From: Xanthomonas sp. Leaf148
GTDB lineage: Bacteria > Pseudomonadota > Gammaproteobacteria > Xanthomonadales > Xanthomonadaceae
Direction of reading: 5' to 3'
Assembly (NCBI RefSeq): GCF_001423585.1
Contig: NZ_LMOP01000009.1
Span: forward strand, 359,496 to 423,495
Length of the DNA stretch: 64,000 nucleotides
Shown: one piece after another, positions 49,778 to 58,330 of the stretch
Layout of the letters: every line of letters begins with the position of its first letter
Position numbering within the stretch: position 1 is the stretch's first letter
The notes under the pieces: model-generated
What the model saw: the letters and a program-made list of their open reading frames with translations, nothing else
Told to the model about the DNA's origin: nothing
The model's database searches: none
Made by a program: the position numbers and the translations under genes

Positions 49778-50251
49778 TCAGAGGTCTTCGGCCAACGCGG
49801 TCTCTACCACGGTTGTCCGCTCCAGCGTGGCGCTGGCGTTCAATTTGCAGAGCAGGCGGAGCAGGGTTTGTTGCTCGGCGGCCTGCAGGCCGGTGCAGGT
49901 ACGCGCGACGGCGCGCGCCAGGCAGGCCTGTGCCACCTCAAGCGTGCGGTGGCCTTGCTCGGTCAGATACAGGCCTTTACTGCGACGGTCGCGACCGGCC
50001 AGGCGTTCGATCAGGCCTTGCTCGGCCAGCGCGTTGGCGATCTTCATGCCGGCGGCGCGGTTGACCAGCAGGCGGTTGCCGAGTTCGGTCTGGTCGCAAC
50101 CGGGCTGGTCGCGGATGTGGATCAACGCAGTGACGCGTGCCGGGGTGAGATGCAGCTCGGCCAGTTCCTGGCGGGCGGCATGGCTGGACGCCAAGGTGGC
50201 CAGTTGCAGTTGGTAGCCGAGGTCTTTGGCAAGTGCCAGGCGAGCGGTCAT
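49778..50251 (-). CDS. hcaR: MarR-family repressor of the hydroxycinnamate operon
   Basis: A 157-residue winged-helix regulator. ATG at 50251 is used; an in-frame TTG at 50263 would sit against the operator. Core pattern ELHLTPARVTALIHIRDQPGCDQTELGNRLLVNRAAGMKIANALAEQGLIERLAGRDRRSKGLYLTEQGH is typical of MarR, with the wing DRRSKGLYL. First gene of the hcaR-ech-vdh-fcs unit. In HcaR-type control the CoA thioester of the hydroxycinnamate releases the repressor. A 7-7-7 palindrome sits 13 bp upstream of the start, consistent with autorepression. Confidence 0.88.
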   Translation of the reverse strand: MTARLALAKDLGYQLQLATLASSHAARQELAELHLTPARVTALIHIRDQPGCDQTELGNRLLVNRAAGMKIANALAEQGLIERLAGRDRRSKGLYLTEQGHRTLEVAQACLARAVARTCTGLQAAEQQTLLRLLCKLNASATLERTTVVETALAEDL

Positions 50252-50263
50252 CGATCCATCCAA

Positions 50264-50284
50264 ATTGTATCCGTTAAATACAAT
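50264..50284 (-). promoter_or_regulatory. Inverted-repeat operator overlapping the hcaR promoter
   Basis: ATTGTAT and ATACAAT form perfect 7-bp arms around a 7-nt spacer; on the minus strand the right arm contains TACAAT, a good -10 element, and the whole sits just before hcaR. A MarR dimer bound here would block RNA polymerase. It is the most AT-rich stretch for kilobases. Confidence 0.75.
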
Positions 50285-50394
50285 CTAGCCGACCGAAGCG
50301 GGCGCTGCAAGGGGGACGGGCGTCGAAAACTGAAGTGCGGTGCGCGCCCGCGTAATACCGGCGCGCCTGCGTGCCGCCGAGCTGTGCGACGTGA

Positions 50395-50790
50395 TTACTG
50401 GGTCAGCCAGCCGGCCAGCTGCTCGCGGGTCAGATAGCCGCTGTGGCGGGTGTCGAGTGCATCGAATTCATCGGCCAGCGCGGGGTTGGTCTGGGCTTCG
50501 GCACGGCTGATGCGGCCATCGCCATCCACGTCCATCGCCTTGAAATCGATGCGGTAGCTGCCGACCACGCTGCTGGGCTGGATCGAGCGCACGATCACGC
50601 TGGACTCGCCGCGCGGGCGTTCCAGTTGGGTCTGGTGCGTGATTTCACCGCTGGACAGCGGTTGGGTGCGGATGACGTTGGGCACATCGATCAGCGGCAT
50701 GCTGCTGGCCGGCGTAGGTGCCTGCTGGGCGGAGGCGATGCCGCAAACGAGCAGCAGTGCGGTGAGTGTGGCGATACGGCGGATGGTCAT
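50395..50790 (-). CDS. Small secreted EF-hand protein
   Basis: A 131-residue protein with a signal peptide (MTIRRIATLTALLLVCGIASA). ATG at 50790 has GGGGGA at about 4 nt spacing. Two EF-hand-like calcium loops are visible: DVDGDGRISRAE (near residues 90-101) and the poorer DTRHSGYLTREQ (112-123), preceded by helices FKAMD and LADEFDALD. Between them a Leu/Ala segment. It should bind Ca2+ in the periplasm or outside. Function unknown; xanthomonads have similar EF-hand proteins tied to metal-responsive regulators. Confidence 0.82.
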   Translation of the reverse strand: MTIRRIATLTALLLVCGIASAQQAPTPASSMPLIDVPNVIRTQPLSSGEITHQTQLERPRGESSVIVRSIQPSSVVGSYRIDFKAMDVDGDGRISRAEAQTNPALADEFDALDTRHSGYLTREQLAGWLTQ

Positions 50791-50979
50791 CAGATCCCCC
50801 TGATGTGGAACAGCCGCTAAGGATAGAGGGTGCGGGCAGCTTGCGGTGGGTGGCATGCGGGTGGGATGTGGTGCATCGCCAGATCCCTTGCGCAAGCTGG
50901 GCGCAGCGGGCGGGGCAGCGTCGGCATCAACGCTGGATCTGGCGGGGCGACGGCGGGTTGCCGTCGCCTTGCAGGTCAC

Positions 50980-51702
50980 TCAGCCGGGGATGAAGGGAAA
51001 CATGATCTTGAGCAAGCCCTTCAAGCCGCCTTCCGCGGTGCTGGCCACTGCCTTGGCACCCAGGCTGTTGAGTGCGCGACGCACATCGTCCCAGCGCAGC
51101 TGCGCGATGTCCTTTTTCAGCAAATCCGCCACTTCTTCGGCGGTGGGCGTGAGCTTTTGCAATTCGCGTACCGCCGCCTGCGGATCCTGCTGCAGATAGC
51201 CCCAGCGTTCGGCGATTTTCAGTAGCGTGTCGAAGCGCACCGCCACCACTTCGCGATTGCGTTCGTATACCGGCAACGCGCCGACATCGAGAATGGCTTG
51301 CTCGAATTGCTGTGCGTCGTCGGGATGTTCGATCCGCACCGCCAGGAACCCTTCTTTGCGGCTGCGTTCGCTGACGTGCTTGGCACCGGAGCGCAGGTTG
51401 TCTTCGGTGAGCACGTTGGCCACGATGCGCTGCATCGCCGCGTCGCCTTCTTCGGGCACCAACGCGCGCCAGCGCGCATAGCCATCGCGACGCAAGGCCT
51501 TGACCTTGGCCGAGGTGACACGCAGCTGCAGTGCGACAAGGGCGTTGGAGCTATTGCGCGAGATGGCGCCATCTCGCTCCAGCAGCACGAAGATCAACAG
51601 TTCCAGGTCGCGTTTGGTCAGCGACTGAAACCCCTGCAACAGGGTCAGTCGCAGGAATTCGCTGCCAAAGGCGGCCGCATCCTTGAGTTCGATGGGTTGC
51701 AT
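50980..51702 (-). CDS. Unrecognised 240-residue protein
   Basis: I do not recognise the family. The N-terminal half is helical and has a pattern resembling a winged or HTH fold: SLTKRDLELLIFVLLERDGAISRNSSNALVALQLRVTSAKVKALRRDGYARWRALV (about 27-83). A middle alpha/beta segment FLAVRIEHPDDAQQFEQAILDVGALPVYERNREVVAVR follows, and the last ~60 residues end in a hydrophobic amphipathic stretch (LKGLLKIMFPFIPG). No signal peptide. It is soluble-looking apart from the C-terminus and is flanked by unrelated genes. Codon use is like its neighbours. Confidence 0.75.
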   Translation of the reverse strand: MQPIELKDAAAFGSEFLRLTLLQGFQSLTKRDLELLIFVLLERDGAISRNSSNALVALQLRVTSAKVKALRRDGYARWRALVPEEGDAAMQRIVANVLTEDNLRSGAKHVSERSRKEGFLAVRIEHPDDAQQFEQAILDVGALPVYERNREVVAVRFDTLLKIAERWGYLQQDPQAAVRELQKLTPTAEEVADLLKKDIAQLRWDDVRRALNSLGAKAVASTAEGGLKGLLKIMFPFIPG

Positions 51703-51783
51703 GGGGAGTCCTCCGCGGGTGACCTGCAGGATGCCAGGATGCTGTTGCGCGGCCTGAGAACCAATGCGACGCGCGCAGCAGTT

Positions 51784-52689
51784 TCAGCGTCCGGTTTCGC
51801 GCCCGGGGCGATCGGATCTGAACGTTTCAACTGCGCCGCGATCCTGCAGGGTGACGAACACCTGTTTGCCGTCGCTGCCACCGAAGGCGACGTTGCTGGC
51901 CTTGCGGCCTTTCAGCGCGACCGTGCGCAGCAACTTGCCTGTCGGCGACACCACCGCGATCTGTCCGGCATCGTAACGGGCGATATACAGATTGCCGTCG
52001 GCATCGCAGCGCATGCCGTCCATACCGAAATCGGGAAACGCGATCAGCAGACGTTTGTTGCGCACGCTGCCATCGTCCAGGCGGTCGTACACCCACACCT
52101 TGCGCGACATGCTCTCGTTGACGTAGAGGTGCTTGCCGTCCGGGCTGACGTCCAGTCCATTCGGGGTGGTCATGCCCGATTCCAGCAGCCGCACTGCGCC
52201 ATCGCGACCGATGTGCCACAAGCGGCCGCTGTTGTCTTTCCAATTCGGGTCGCTGGCGTAGAAACTGCCATCGGGTGCCAGTGCCAGATCGTTGGGACCA
52301 TCGGAATCGGGCAGCGAGGCGAAGGTGCTCACCGCGCGCGTGGGCAAATTCACTTGCAGGATCTTGTGGCTGGTGTAATCGGCCACGTACATCGCGCCGT
52401 CGCGAAAGCGAATGCCGTTGCCGGTGCTGCCGGCAGGCAAGGTAACAAACACCTCGGCAGTTGCGCTGCCGTCTGTTTGCAACGCGATGCGTGCAATGGT
52501 GCCGTCCTTGCCCAGATTCACCGCATACAGCGCGCCGTCCGGGCCTGCTGCTGGGCCCTCGGCGTTATGCGTGAATGCGCCATCTCCAATCAGGTCGCGC
52601 GCAACGAACGGCGGATCGGCAGCGCTGGCGAGCGAGCTGGACAACAACAAGGCCAGTGGCAGGAAACGATGGCGGGCAGCAGCGGTCAT
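51784..52689 (-). CDS. Secreted SMP-30/gluconolactonase-like beta-propeller
   Basis: A 301-residue exported six-bladed beta-propeller. ATG at 52689 is preceded by GGAGG at about 7 nt; signal peptide LPLALLLSSSLASA. The repeated blade pattern is seen in GPAAGPDGALYAVNLGKDGTIARIA, GNGIRFRDGAMYVADYTSHKILQV, GPNDLALAPDGSFYASDP and GMDGMRCDADGNLYIARYDAGQIAVV. The Glu/Asn/Asp metal ligands of SMP-30 are probably in these loops (EGPA, PNDL, NGLDV, DGM). It likely hydrolyses a lactone in the periplasm. No operon partner. Confidence 0.87.
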   Translation of the reverse strand: MTAAARHRFLPLALLLSSSLASAADPPFVARDLIGDGAFTHNAEGPAAGPDGALYAVNLGKDGTIARIALQTDGSATAEVFVTLPAGSTGNGIRFRDGAMYVADYTSHKILQVNLPTRAVSTFASLPDSDGPNDLALAPDGSFYASDPNWKDNSGRLWHIGRDGAVRLLESGMTTPNGLDVSPDGKHLYVNESMSRKVWVYDRLDDGSVRNKRLLIAFPDFGMDGMRCDADGNLYIARYDAGQIAVVSPTGKLLRTVALKGRKASNVAFGGSDGKQVFVTLQDRGAVETFRSDRPGRETGR

Positions 52690-52945
52690 GCGGAATCCTC
52701 CAGAGATGATCGTCGGCAGTGTGCCAGACCGTGCAGCGCGACCATGGCGATGATCACGTGCGATCAAGTAAGGTGCGCGGGCAGTAGTGGATCGGAGCAG
52801 CCGATACATGCCGGCGTGTCGTCGAGCCGATGTGGCCGATGCGTGCCATGTCGCGCGTGCATCGCAGCGTCCGCTGCGCTAATGCCGTCTGCACGATGCC
52901 GCTTGGCAAACGCTGGTCGCTATTCTCTCTAAGAAGGAGGTTTGC

Positions 52946-54055
52946 ATGTCCGTGGAATCCTTGACACGTCGCCGCTTGCTTGCCGCCTTCGGCAGCGCCG
53001 GCATCCTGCTTGGCGCACCTGCATGGGCGTTGCCGAAAAAGAAGCCGGGAAAACCGCTCAATGTGGCACTGGCAGGGTTGGGAAGTTATGCCAGCGAGCA
53101 ACTCGCGCCGGGCCTGGCTTTGACCAAACACTGCAAGCTGGCGGGCATCGTGACCGGCACGCCGTCGAAGATTGGGCAGTGGCAATCCAAGTACGGCATT
53201 GCCGATCGCAATGTCTACAACTACGACAACTTCGACCGTATCGCCGACAACGACGACATCGATGTGGTCTACATCGTTACGCCTACTCACTTGCATGCAC
53301 CGCTTGCATTGCGTGCGGCGGCGGCCGGTAAGCATGTGTGGTGCGAAAAGCCGATGGCGATGCATGCGGGCGAATGCGAGGCGATGATTGCGGCCTGCAA
53401 ACGCAACAGGGTGGCGTTGACGATCGGCTACCGCATGCAGCACGAACCCAATACGCGGCGTCTGATTGCGATGGCCGGCGAGAAGCCGTTCGGCGCGATG
53501 CAACGCGTGCGTGCCGAGGCCGGTTACAACGGCTATCGCGATACGACCAAGGCCGATCGCCCGTGGCGGCTGCGCTCGGAATTCGGTGGCGGTGCGATGT
53601 ACGACATGGGCGTGTATCCGCTCAATGCCGCGCGGTACACCGTGGGCGCCGAGCCGCTGGCAGTGACCGCCAAGCGCTGGACCGACCGTCCCGAGTTGTT
53701 CGACGAGGTCGACGAACATATGGATTTCACGCTGGAGTTTCCTAATGCCGTGCGTGCGGCATGCAAGACCAGCTTCGGTGCCAACATGAATGTGCTGCGC
53801 GCCGACTGCGAGCGCGGCTGGTACGAGCTGTCGCCGTTTCAGAGCTATCAAGGCGTCACCGGCAAGGCCAGCGACGGCCGCGTCTTCGATGTCAAAGTGC
53901 CGCATCAGCAGGCATTGCAGATGGACGAAGACGCATTGGCGATCATCAATGGCACGCCGTTGCGTGCGCCAGGCGAAGAAGGCTTGCGGGATATCCGTAT
54001 CGTCGATGCGATCTACCGCTCCGCGCGTGAAGGCAGCAAGCGCATCGTGCTGTAA
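52946..54055 (+). CDS. Tat-exported Gfo/Idh/MocA oxidoreductase
   Basis: A 369-residue NAD(P)-dependent oxidoreductase. The N-terminus carries a twin-arginine signal (LTRRRLLAAFGSAGILLGAPAWA), as in glucose-fructose oxidoreductase of Zymomonas, which exports with bound NADP. Rossmann core LNVALAGLGSYASEQLAPGL, VYIVTPTHLHAPLALRAAAAGKHVWCEKPMAM with the catalytic-site EKP, and the second-domain EFGGGAMYDMGVYPLNAARYTVGAEP. Substrate is presumably a sugar or cyclitol in the periplasm. The ATG follows AAGGAGG at about 5 nt. A weak stem (CGGCGG/CCGCCG) lies just after the stop. Confidence 0.88.
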   Translation: MSVESLTRRRLLAAFGSAGILLGAPAWALPKKKPGKPLNVALAGLGSYASEQLAPGLALTKHCKLAGIVTGTPSKIGQWQSKYGIADRNVYNYDNFDRIADNDDIDVVYIVTPTHLHAPLALRAAAAGKHVWCEKPMAMHAGECEAMIAACKRNRVALTIGYRMQHEPNTRRLIAMAGEKPFGAMQRVRAEAGYNGYRDTTKADRPWRLRSEFGGGAMYDMGVYPLNAARYTVGAEPLAVTAKRWTDRPELFDEVDEHMDFTLEFPNAVRAACKTSFGANMNVLRADCERGWYELSPFQSYQGVTGKASDGRVFDVKVPHQQALQMDEDALAIINGTPLRAPGEEGLRDIRIVDAIYRSAREGSKRIVL

Positions 54056-54188
54056 GTCAGCTGGTTTCGGCGGTCGATAGGCCGCCGACATAGTGAGGCA
54101 ACAAGCCGCAGCAATGTGCGACCGAAGCATGGGGCTGGAAGCTGCCACCAGCCTTCAAGATCCACCACCAGCCACGGCTACACCACTT

Positions 54189-54460
54189 CCATTCCAGCGT
54201 CTGTGCACGACAGGCACAGAGCTCACCACGCAACGACTGGCGGAATTCATGGCTAACACGTGCCGGCAATGCGCCGATCAACCGCTTCTACGAATCCCGA
54301 GTCTCGAACTCCCGCATCCCCGCATCTGCTCCAGCGTCTGCACGCCCATCACAAACACCGTGCTCACTGCGCAATAACTGCCGGAATCTACGGCTAACAC
54401 GTGCAAACAACGCGCCGCCCAACCGCTTCTACCACTCCCTAATCCCGACTCCCCAATCCC
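54189..54460. repeat. Imperfect tandem duplication (~135-140 bp) in the gap before rlmM
   Basis: Two adjacent related segments share CCAGCGTCTG, GCTCAC, CTGGCGGAATT or CTGCCGGAAT, GGCTAACACGTGC, CGCCG and CAACCGCTTCTAC, ending in T/C-rich ATCCCGA stretches. The first runs about 54189-54320, the second about 54327-54460. The 413-bp gap otherwise holds no gene I can support. Confidence 0.7.
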
Positions 54461-54468
54461 AGCTCAGC

Positions 54469-55512
54469 TCAGTCGCGCATCGCCAGCACGGTGATCTCTT
54501 CGCGATCGTGATACAGCTGCTTGGCACGCACGGTCAGCGATTTTTCGGCCTGCTGTTCAAACAGATCCAGGCACAGGCGCGTCTCGTCCCAGCGCTTTTT
54601 CATCGGCAGCTTGAGATTGAAGATGGTGTGGCGGCACCAGCCTTCGCGTACCCAGGTGGCCATGCGTTCGGCCACGCGGCGCGGTTGCTCGACCATGTCG
54701 CAGACCATCCAGTCGAGCGGTTGCGCCGGCTTCCAGTGAAAGCCGTCGGCGCGCAGATGTTCGACCAGCCCGGTCTCCAGCACATGCTCGCGTAGCGGGC
54801 CGTTGTCGACGCTGGTCACATGCACATGCTGGCGGGTGAGCACCCAGGTCCAGCCGCCGGGAGCGGCGCCCAGATCGGCCGCGCGCATGCCGGGCTTGAC
54901 CAGGCGCTCGCGTTCCTCGGGCGTGAGCAGGGTGAGTAGCGCTTCGTCTAGCTTCAGTGCCGAGCGCGATGGCGCTTCCGGCAGCAACTTCAGGCGCGGA
55001 ATGCCCAGTGGCCAAGGCGCACTGTCGTCGGCATCGGCTACCGCCAGCAGTGCGTGGTCGCCATCGAGAAAGCACACATGCAAGCGCGGCAGTCGCGGTT
55101 GCGGTTTGTCGGTGAGCAGGCCAGCCTTGCGCAGTGCCGGGCGCAACGCATTGCCGAAGCTGCGCGCCAGGCCCGCCAGCGGTTTGCCAGCGTCCGAATC
55201 CGGGTGCTCCACCCACAGATCGCCAAAGCGCGTCTGCCCTTCGAGGGCGGACAGGATCGGGGTGATGCGGTCTTTGGGGTCGATGCCCTTGAGTTCGGCC
55301 AGTACCACCAGTTTCTGTCGCGCAAAGATCAGCTCGCGCCAGTGCAGCTTTGCAGCCAGTTGCGCGGCCTCATCGCAGACGAACAGCACATAGCCATCGT
55401 TGCGCTGCGTACGCGCATAGCCGGCGATGCCGACGAACGCGGCGCGCGCACTCAGTTCGGCCGCCAGTTCCGGCTCGAAGCCTTGGCGGCAATAACACAG
55501 CAGCCCGCTCAC
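54469..55512 (-). CDS. rlmM: 23S rRNA (cytidine2498-2'-O)-methyltransferase
   Basis: SAM-dependent methyltransferase RlmM, 347 residues, that modifies C2498 in the peptidyl-transferase centre. N-terminal THUMP-like domain (LLCYCRQGFEPELAAELSARA at the start), then the Rossmann methyltransferase with VKPGMRAADLGAAPGGWTWVL (SAM motif), VTSVDNGPL and the FNLKLPMKKRWDE substrate motif containing the catalytic K-D-K-E-type residues. Length is close to E. coli RlmM (366). It is a single gene. Confidence 0.95.
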   Translation of the reverse strand: MSGLLCYCRQGFEPELAAELSARAAFVGIAGYARTQRNDGYVLFVCDEAAQLAAKLHWRELIFARQKLVVLAELKGIDPKDRITPILSALEGQTRFGDLWVEHPDSDAGKPLAGLARSFGNALRPALRKAGLLTDKPQPRLPRLHVCFLDGDHALLAVADADDSAPWPLGIPRLKLLPEAPSRSALKLDEALLTLLTPEERERLVKPGMRAADLGAAPGGWTWVLTRQHVHVTSVDNGPLREHVLETGLVEHLRADGFHWKPAQPLDWMVCDMVEQPRRVAERMATWVREGWCRHTIFNLKLPMKKRWDETRLCLDLFEQQAEKSLTVRAKQLYHDREEITVLAMRD

Positions 55513-55533
55513 CGCAGCGCTCGCAAGGACAGG

Positions 55534-56094
55534 TCAATAATGATCACCGCCGCCCTCGCCGTAGCTACGCAGCACCGCACAAGCCTGTTCGCGTTGCACA
55601 TCGCGGACCACCTCGATGCCGCGGCGGGTGAGCTCGCCCACCCAGTCTGCAGGCAGCGGGCCTTCGTCGAATTCAGTCAGTGCCATCACGTCTTCTGCGC
55701 GTGCGCCGATCAACAGGCGGTCGATACCGGCCCAAACCGTGGCGCCATAGCACTGGCAACATGGCTGCGCAGAAGTGGCCAGCGTCACCGGCGACAGCAC
55801 GTCGTTCAAGCGTGGCGTCTGCAGGCGCTGCTGCGCGAGCATGTAGGCCATGTTCTCTGCATGCGCCAGCGAGGTGTTTTGCGGCACCACGCGGTTGACC
55901 GCAGCTGCGATGATGTGATGATCCGGGCCGAACACGACAGCGCCAAACGGGCCGCCGCTGCGCGCCTCCACGTTCATCCGCGACAGCGCGATGGCCAGCG
56001 CCACCTTGTCGTCGTCGCCGGGATAGGCGCGGCTGGCGTCTACAAACTCATGAATCCAGGCGGGCAGGGTGAGGTGGACTTGCGCGTAGAGCAT
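55534..56094 (-). CDS. Nucleoside/nucleobase deaminase (CDA-fold)
   Basis: A 186-residue zinc deaminase of the cytidine-deaminase superfamily. HAEN (in SLAHAENMAYMLA) supplies the first Zn ligand and catalytic Glu; PCCQCYGATVWAGI supplies the two Cys ligands (PCxxC-type). DDDKVALAIALSRMNVEARSGGPFGAVVFGP is typical of guanine deaminase-like or tRNA adenosine deaminase-like proteins. Length and absence of the tRNA-binding tail favour a base or nucleoside deaminase over TadA. Substrate uncertain. It sits 22 bp from rlmM on the same strand, but is transcribed first. Confidence 0.87.
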   Translation of the reverse strand: MLYAQVHLTLPAWIHEFVDASRAYPGDDDKVALAIALSRMNVEARSGGPFGAVVFGPDHHIIAAAVNRVVPQNTSLAHAENMAYMLAQQRLQTPRLNDVLSPVTLATSAQPCCQCYGATVWAGIDRLLIGARAEDVMALTEFDEGPLPADWVGELTRRGIEVVRDVQREQACAVLRSYGEGGGDHY

Positions 56095-56118
56095 CAGTGG
56101 ACCGGTTGCTGAGACGAA

Positions 56119-56487
56119 TCAAGGTCTCAGTGTATCGGTCGTTGCCCGCGTTGCGGCACATTGGCCGGAAACGCACTGGCAGGCGTCGATCGGGCGGAAG
56201 CCGCAGACACCCACCATCCCGCTGGCCTGGCATTGCGCCGCAACGGCCTTGGGGTTGGTAGGGCTGTTGACGTTGACGCAGGCCGGCAACTTGCCGCAAC
56301 AGCTGCCCACGTCCTTGACCATGCAGTCGGCATCGGTGCGGCAGGTGGTATTCACCTGGGCGAGCTTGATCGGCGACACCGCCGGACGGGTTGCCGCTTC
56401 GGTGGGCGGGGCAGTCACACAGCCCATCAGAACCAGGGATGCGATCAGGAACAGACTGCTTAGACACCAGGACAAGGCACGGGACAT
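56119..56487 (-). CDS. Cys-rich lipoprotein
   Basis: A 122-residue lipoprotein. ATG at 56487 is chosen for GGAG 8 nt upstream; another at 56520 lacks it. Signal ends at lipobox LVLMGC, with lipidated Cys near residue 23. The mature part has nine further cysteines, in CRTDADCMVKDVGSCCGKLPACVN and CQASGMVGVCGFRPIDACQCVSGQC, presumably disulfide-bonded. No named family is obvious to me, though small Cys-rich domains of this kind appear in cell-envelope proteins. It is 25 bp beyond the deaminase start, on the same strand. Confidence 0.78.
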   Translation of the reverse strand: MSRALSWCLSSLFLIASLVLMGCVTAPPTEAATRPAVSPIKLAQVNTTCRTDADCMVKDVGSCCGKLPACVNVNSPTNPKAVAAQCQASGMVGVCGFRPIDACQCVSGQCAATRATTDTLRP

Positions 56488-56752
56488 GTGGCTGCTCCGA
56501 TCACGGTAAGTGAGTTTCATGGTAAGGCCTGGCCGCCGCAAATGTGGTCCGTATGACACCTGACGCATCGCAGAGTGCCCGACCGGGTGACGCACTGCGC
56601 CATTTGCCGGTCACAACGCGCGCAAGAGCGAGCCGGCCGTAGAAGCGCGCGCCGATGTGCAGTGGTGGAACGCGCGTTGGTCATCGCAGTGGCGGGCGCC
56701 GTCACAGGCAATCGCCATTCGCTGATGGGGACTGCCGGTTTTTGCGACGTCA

Positions 56753-56992
56753 TCATCGGCGCCGGCGCAGCGCAGAGCTGCAACGGTTGGCAAGCGCTAA
56801 CTGCTGCATGCTTTCATCGCGGTCGGCGTTGGGCAGCTCGGCGTCGGGCGGGTTGGGGACGAACATGCACAGCACGTCGGCCGGGGTGACCGCTTGTACG
56901 GTTTGTTGCGGCTGCGAGCAGCCCGCCAAGCCGATCGAAAGTGAAAAGACCGCTCCGTAGAGCGCTCGCTTGCCTTGTCGTGGGAGGCACAT
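56753..56992 (-). CDS. Small lipoprotein
   Basis: A 79-residue lipoprotein candidate. Basic start (MCLPRQGKRALYG), core AVFSLSIGLAGC with a good lipobox LAGC, then SQPQQTVQAVTPADVLCMFVPNPPDAELPNADRDESMQQLALANRC. It ends in a basic run SSALRRRR. No strong ribosome-binding site precedes the ATG at 56992. The lipoprotein signal argues that it is real. Function unknown. Confidence 0.55.
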   Translation of the reverse strand: MCLPRQGKRALYGAVFSLSIGLAGCSQPQQTVQAVTPADVLCMFVPNPPDAELPNADRDESMQQLALANRCSSALRRRR

Positions 56993-57052
56993 GGTGGTGT
57001 TCCATTGAAGACAGCGTGCAATCTAGGCCGATGCGCGCGCAGGCCGGTTGCG

Positions 57053-57982
57053 TCAATTCGCTTCCGCATGCAGCGCTGCGCACCACAGCACGCCGACCAG
57101 CAGGCAGGCGATCGCGGCCAGCTCCAGTGGCGTGGGCAGGCGCATTTCCCAGGCAAACCCGTAGAGCAGCGCAAACACGGTTTCGAACACGATCATCTGC
57201 CCGACCAGGGTCAGTGGCAGCACGCGGCTGGCGCGGTTCCACAAGGCGTTGCCGATCACCGATGCCAGGATGCCCAGCAGCAGCGAAACACCCCAAAAAC
57301 TTGCCCAATCGATCGTTGCATGCGCTGCGCTGCCAATCATCGCCGCCGGCGCCAGCAACGCGGCCAGTGCGCCGGTGACCACGCCGGTCAGCAGCGACCA
57401 GTCGCCACCGGAGAGGTCGGGACGGCGACGCAACCAGCGCGCATTGGCGATCGAATACGCCGACCACGAGACCAGTGCACCAACTGCGCACAGCAAGCCG
57501 GCAATGCGGGTGAGGCGGTCGCTCGCTTGTTGCCCGGAGTCGTCCTGCACGGTATCCAGCGCGACCAGCGCCACGCCGATGACACACAGCGCGCACGGCG
57601 CGGCAAGCCGCCGCAGTTGCACCGCGCCGGCAGCGCGCGTACCGATGATGGTGACCACCACCGGCAGCAACCCGATGATCAGCGCCGTGGCCGCGCTACC
57701 GGCCCACTGCACGGCGCTGCCCAGCAAGACGTAATAAATCAGATTGCCCATCAGACTCAGATGGACCAGCGCCCACCACTCGGCGCGGCCCAACCGGGCG
57801 GCGGTTTGTCGTGCACGCGGTGCCAGCACCAGCGCGGCGACCGCGCCATACGACAGGTAGCGCGCCACCGCCAATTGCAGCGGGGTAAACGCCGACAACA
57901 ACTGCGGCGCCAGAAACACCAGTCCCCACAACGCGCCCGCACCGATGCCGCAGGCGACGCCCATCATCATGCGCTCACGCAT
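57053..57982 (-). CDS. EamA-family (DMT) transporter
   Basis: A 309-residue integral membrane protein with ten hydrophobic segments arranged as two EamA repeats, for example GIGAGALWGLVFLAPQLLS (helix 1), ARYLSYGAVAALVLA, HLSLMGNLIYYVLLGSAVQWAGSAATALIIGLLPVVV in the first half and LLCAVGALVSWSAYSIANARWL, VIGNALWNRASRVLPLTLVGQMIVFETVFALLYGF in the second. Family members export amino acids or other metabolites. No neighbouring gene hints at the substrate. The 519-bp gap to the right, upstream of this gene, contains dispersed repeat copy B. Confidence 0.9.
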   Translation of the reverse strand: MRERMMMGVACGIGAGALWGLVFLAPQLLSAFTPLQLAVARYLSYGAVAALVLAPRARQTAARLGRAEWWALVHLSLMGNLIYYVLLGSAVQWAGSAATALIIGLLPVVVTIIGTRAAGAVQLRRLAAPCALCVIGVALVALDTVQDDSGQQASDRLTRIAGLLCAVGALVSWSAYSIANARWLRRRPDLSGGDWSLLTGVVTGALAALLAPAAMIGSAAHATIDWASFWGVSLLLGILASVIGNALWNRASRVLPLTLVGQMIVFETVFALLYGFAWEMRLPTPLELAAIACLLVGVLWCAALHAEAN

Positions 57983-58330
57983 CGTGCGTCTCCTTCATGC
58001 CATCCACCGCAGCGTGCAGTGCAGCGCTGCGTTGATCAAGCTCGCCGATCACGCACGCCGGCCGCCCTGAGATGGCTGTGTGTCGCGATAAAGGGGGGGC
58101 AACAGTCGTGCGCCCGTAAGCAGCGTGCCCAATGCGATCTGACATTCCTCTGAGTGATCGTTCGATTGCCGACGTCACGCCGGACGATTGGCCGCCGCGT
58201 GCATGGGTGGGCGTGGTGACTACGACACCGCAGCGATCAGCAGCCGGATGGCCGCAAGCTGGCTGTTCGAACAAGGTGGGTAAACGCTTGCATGCGCACA
58301 TTCAGAGCAGCTAGCAACACTCCTATGCAG

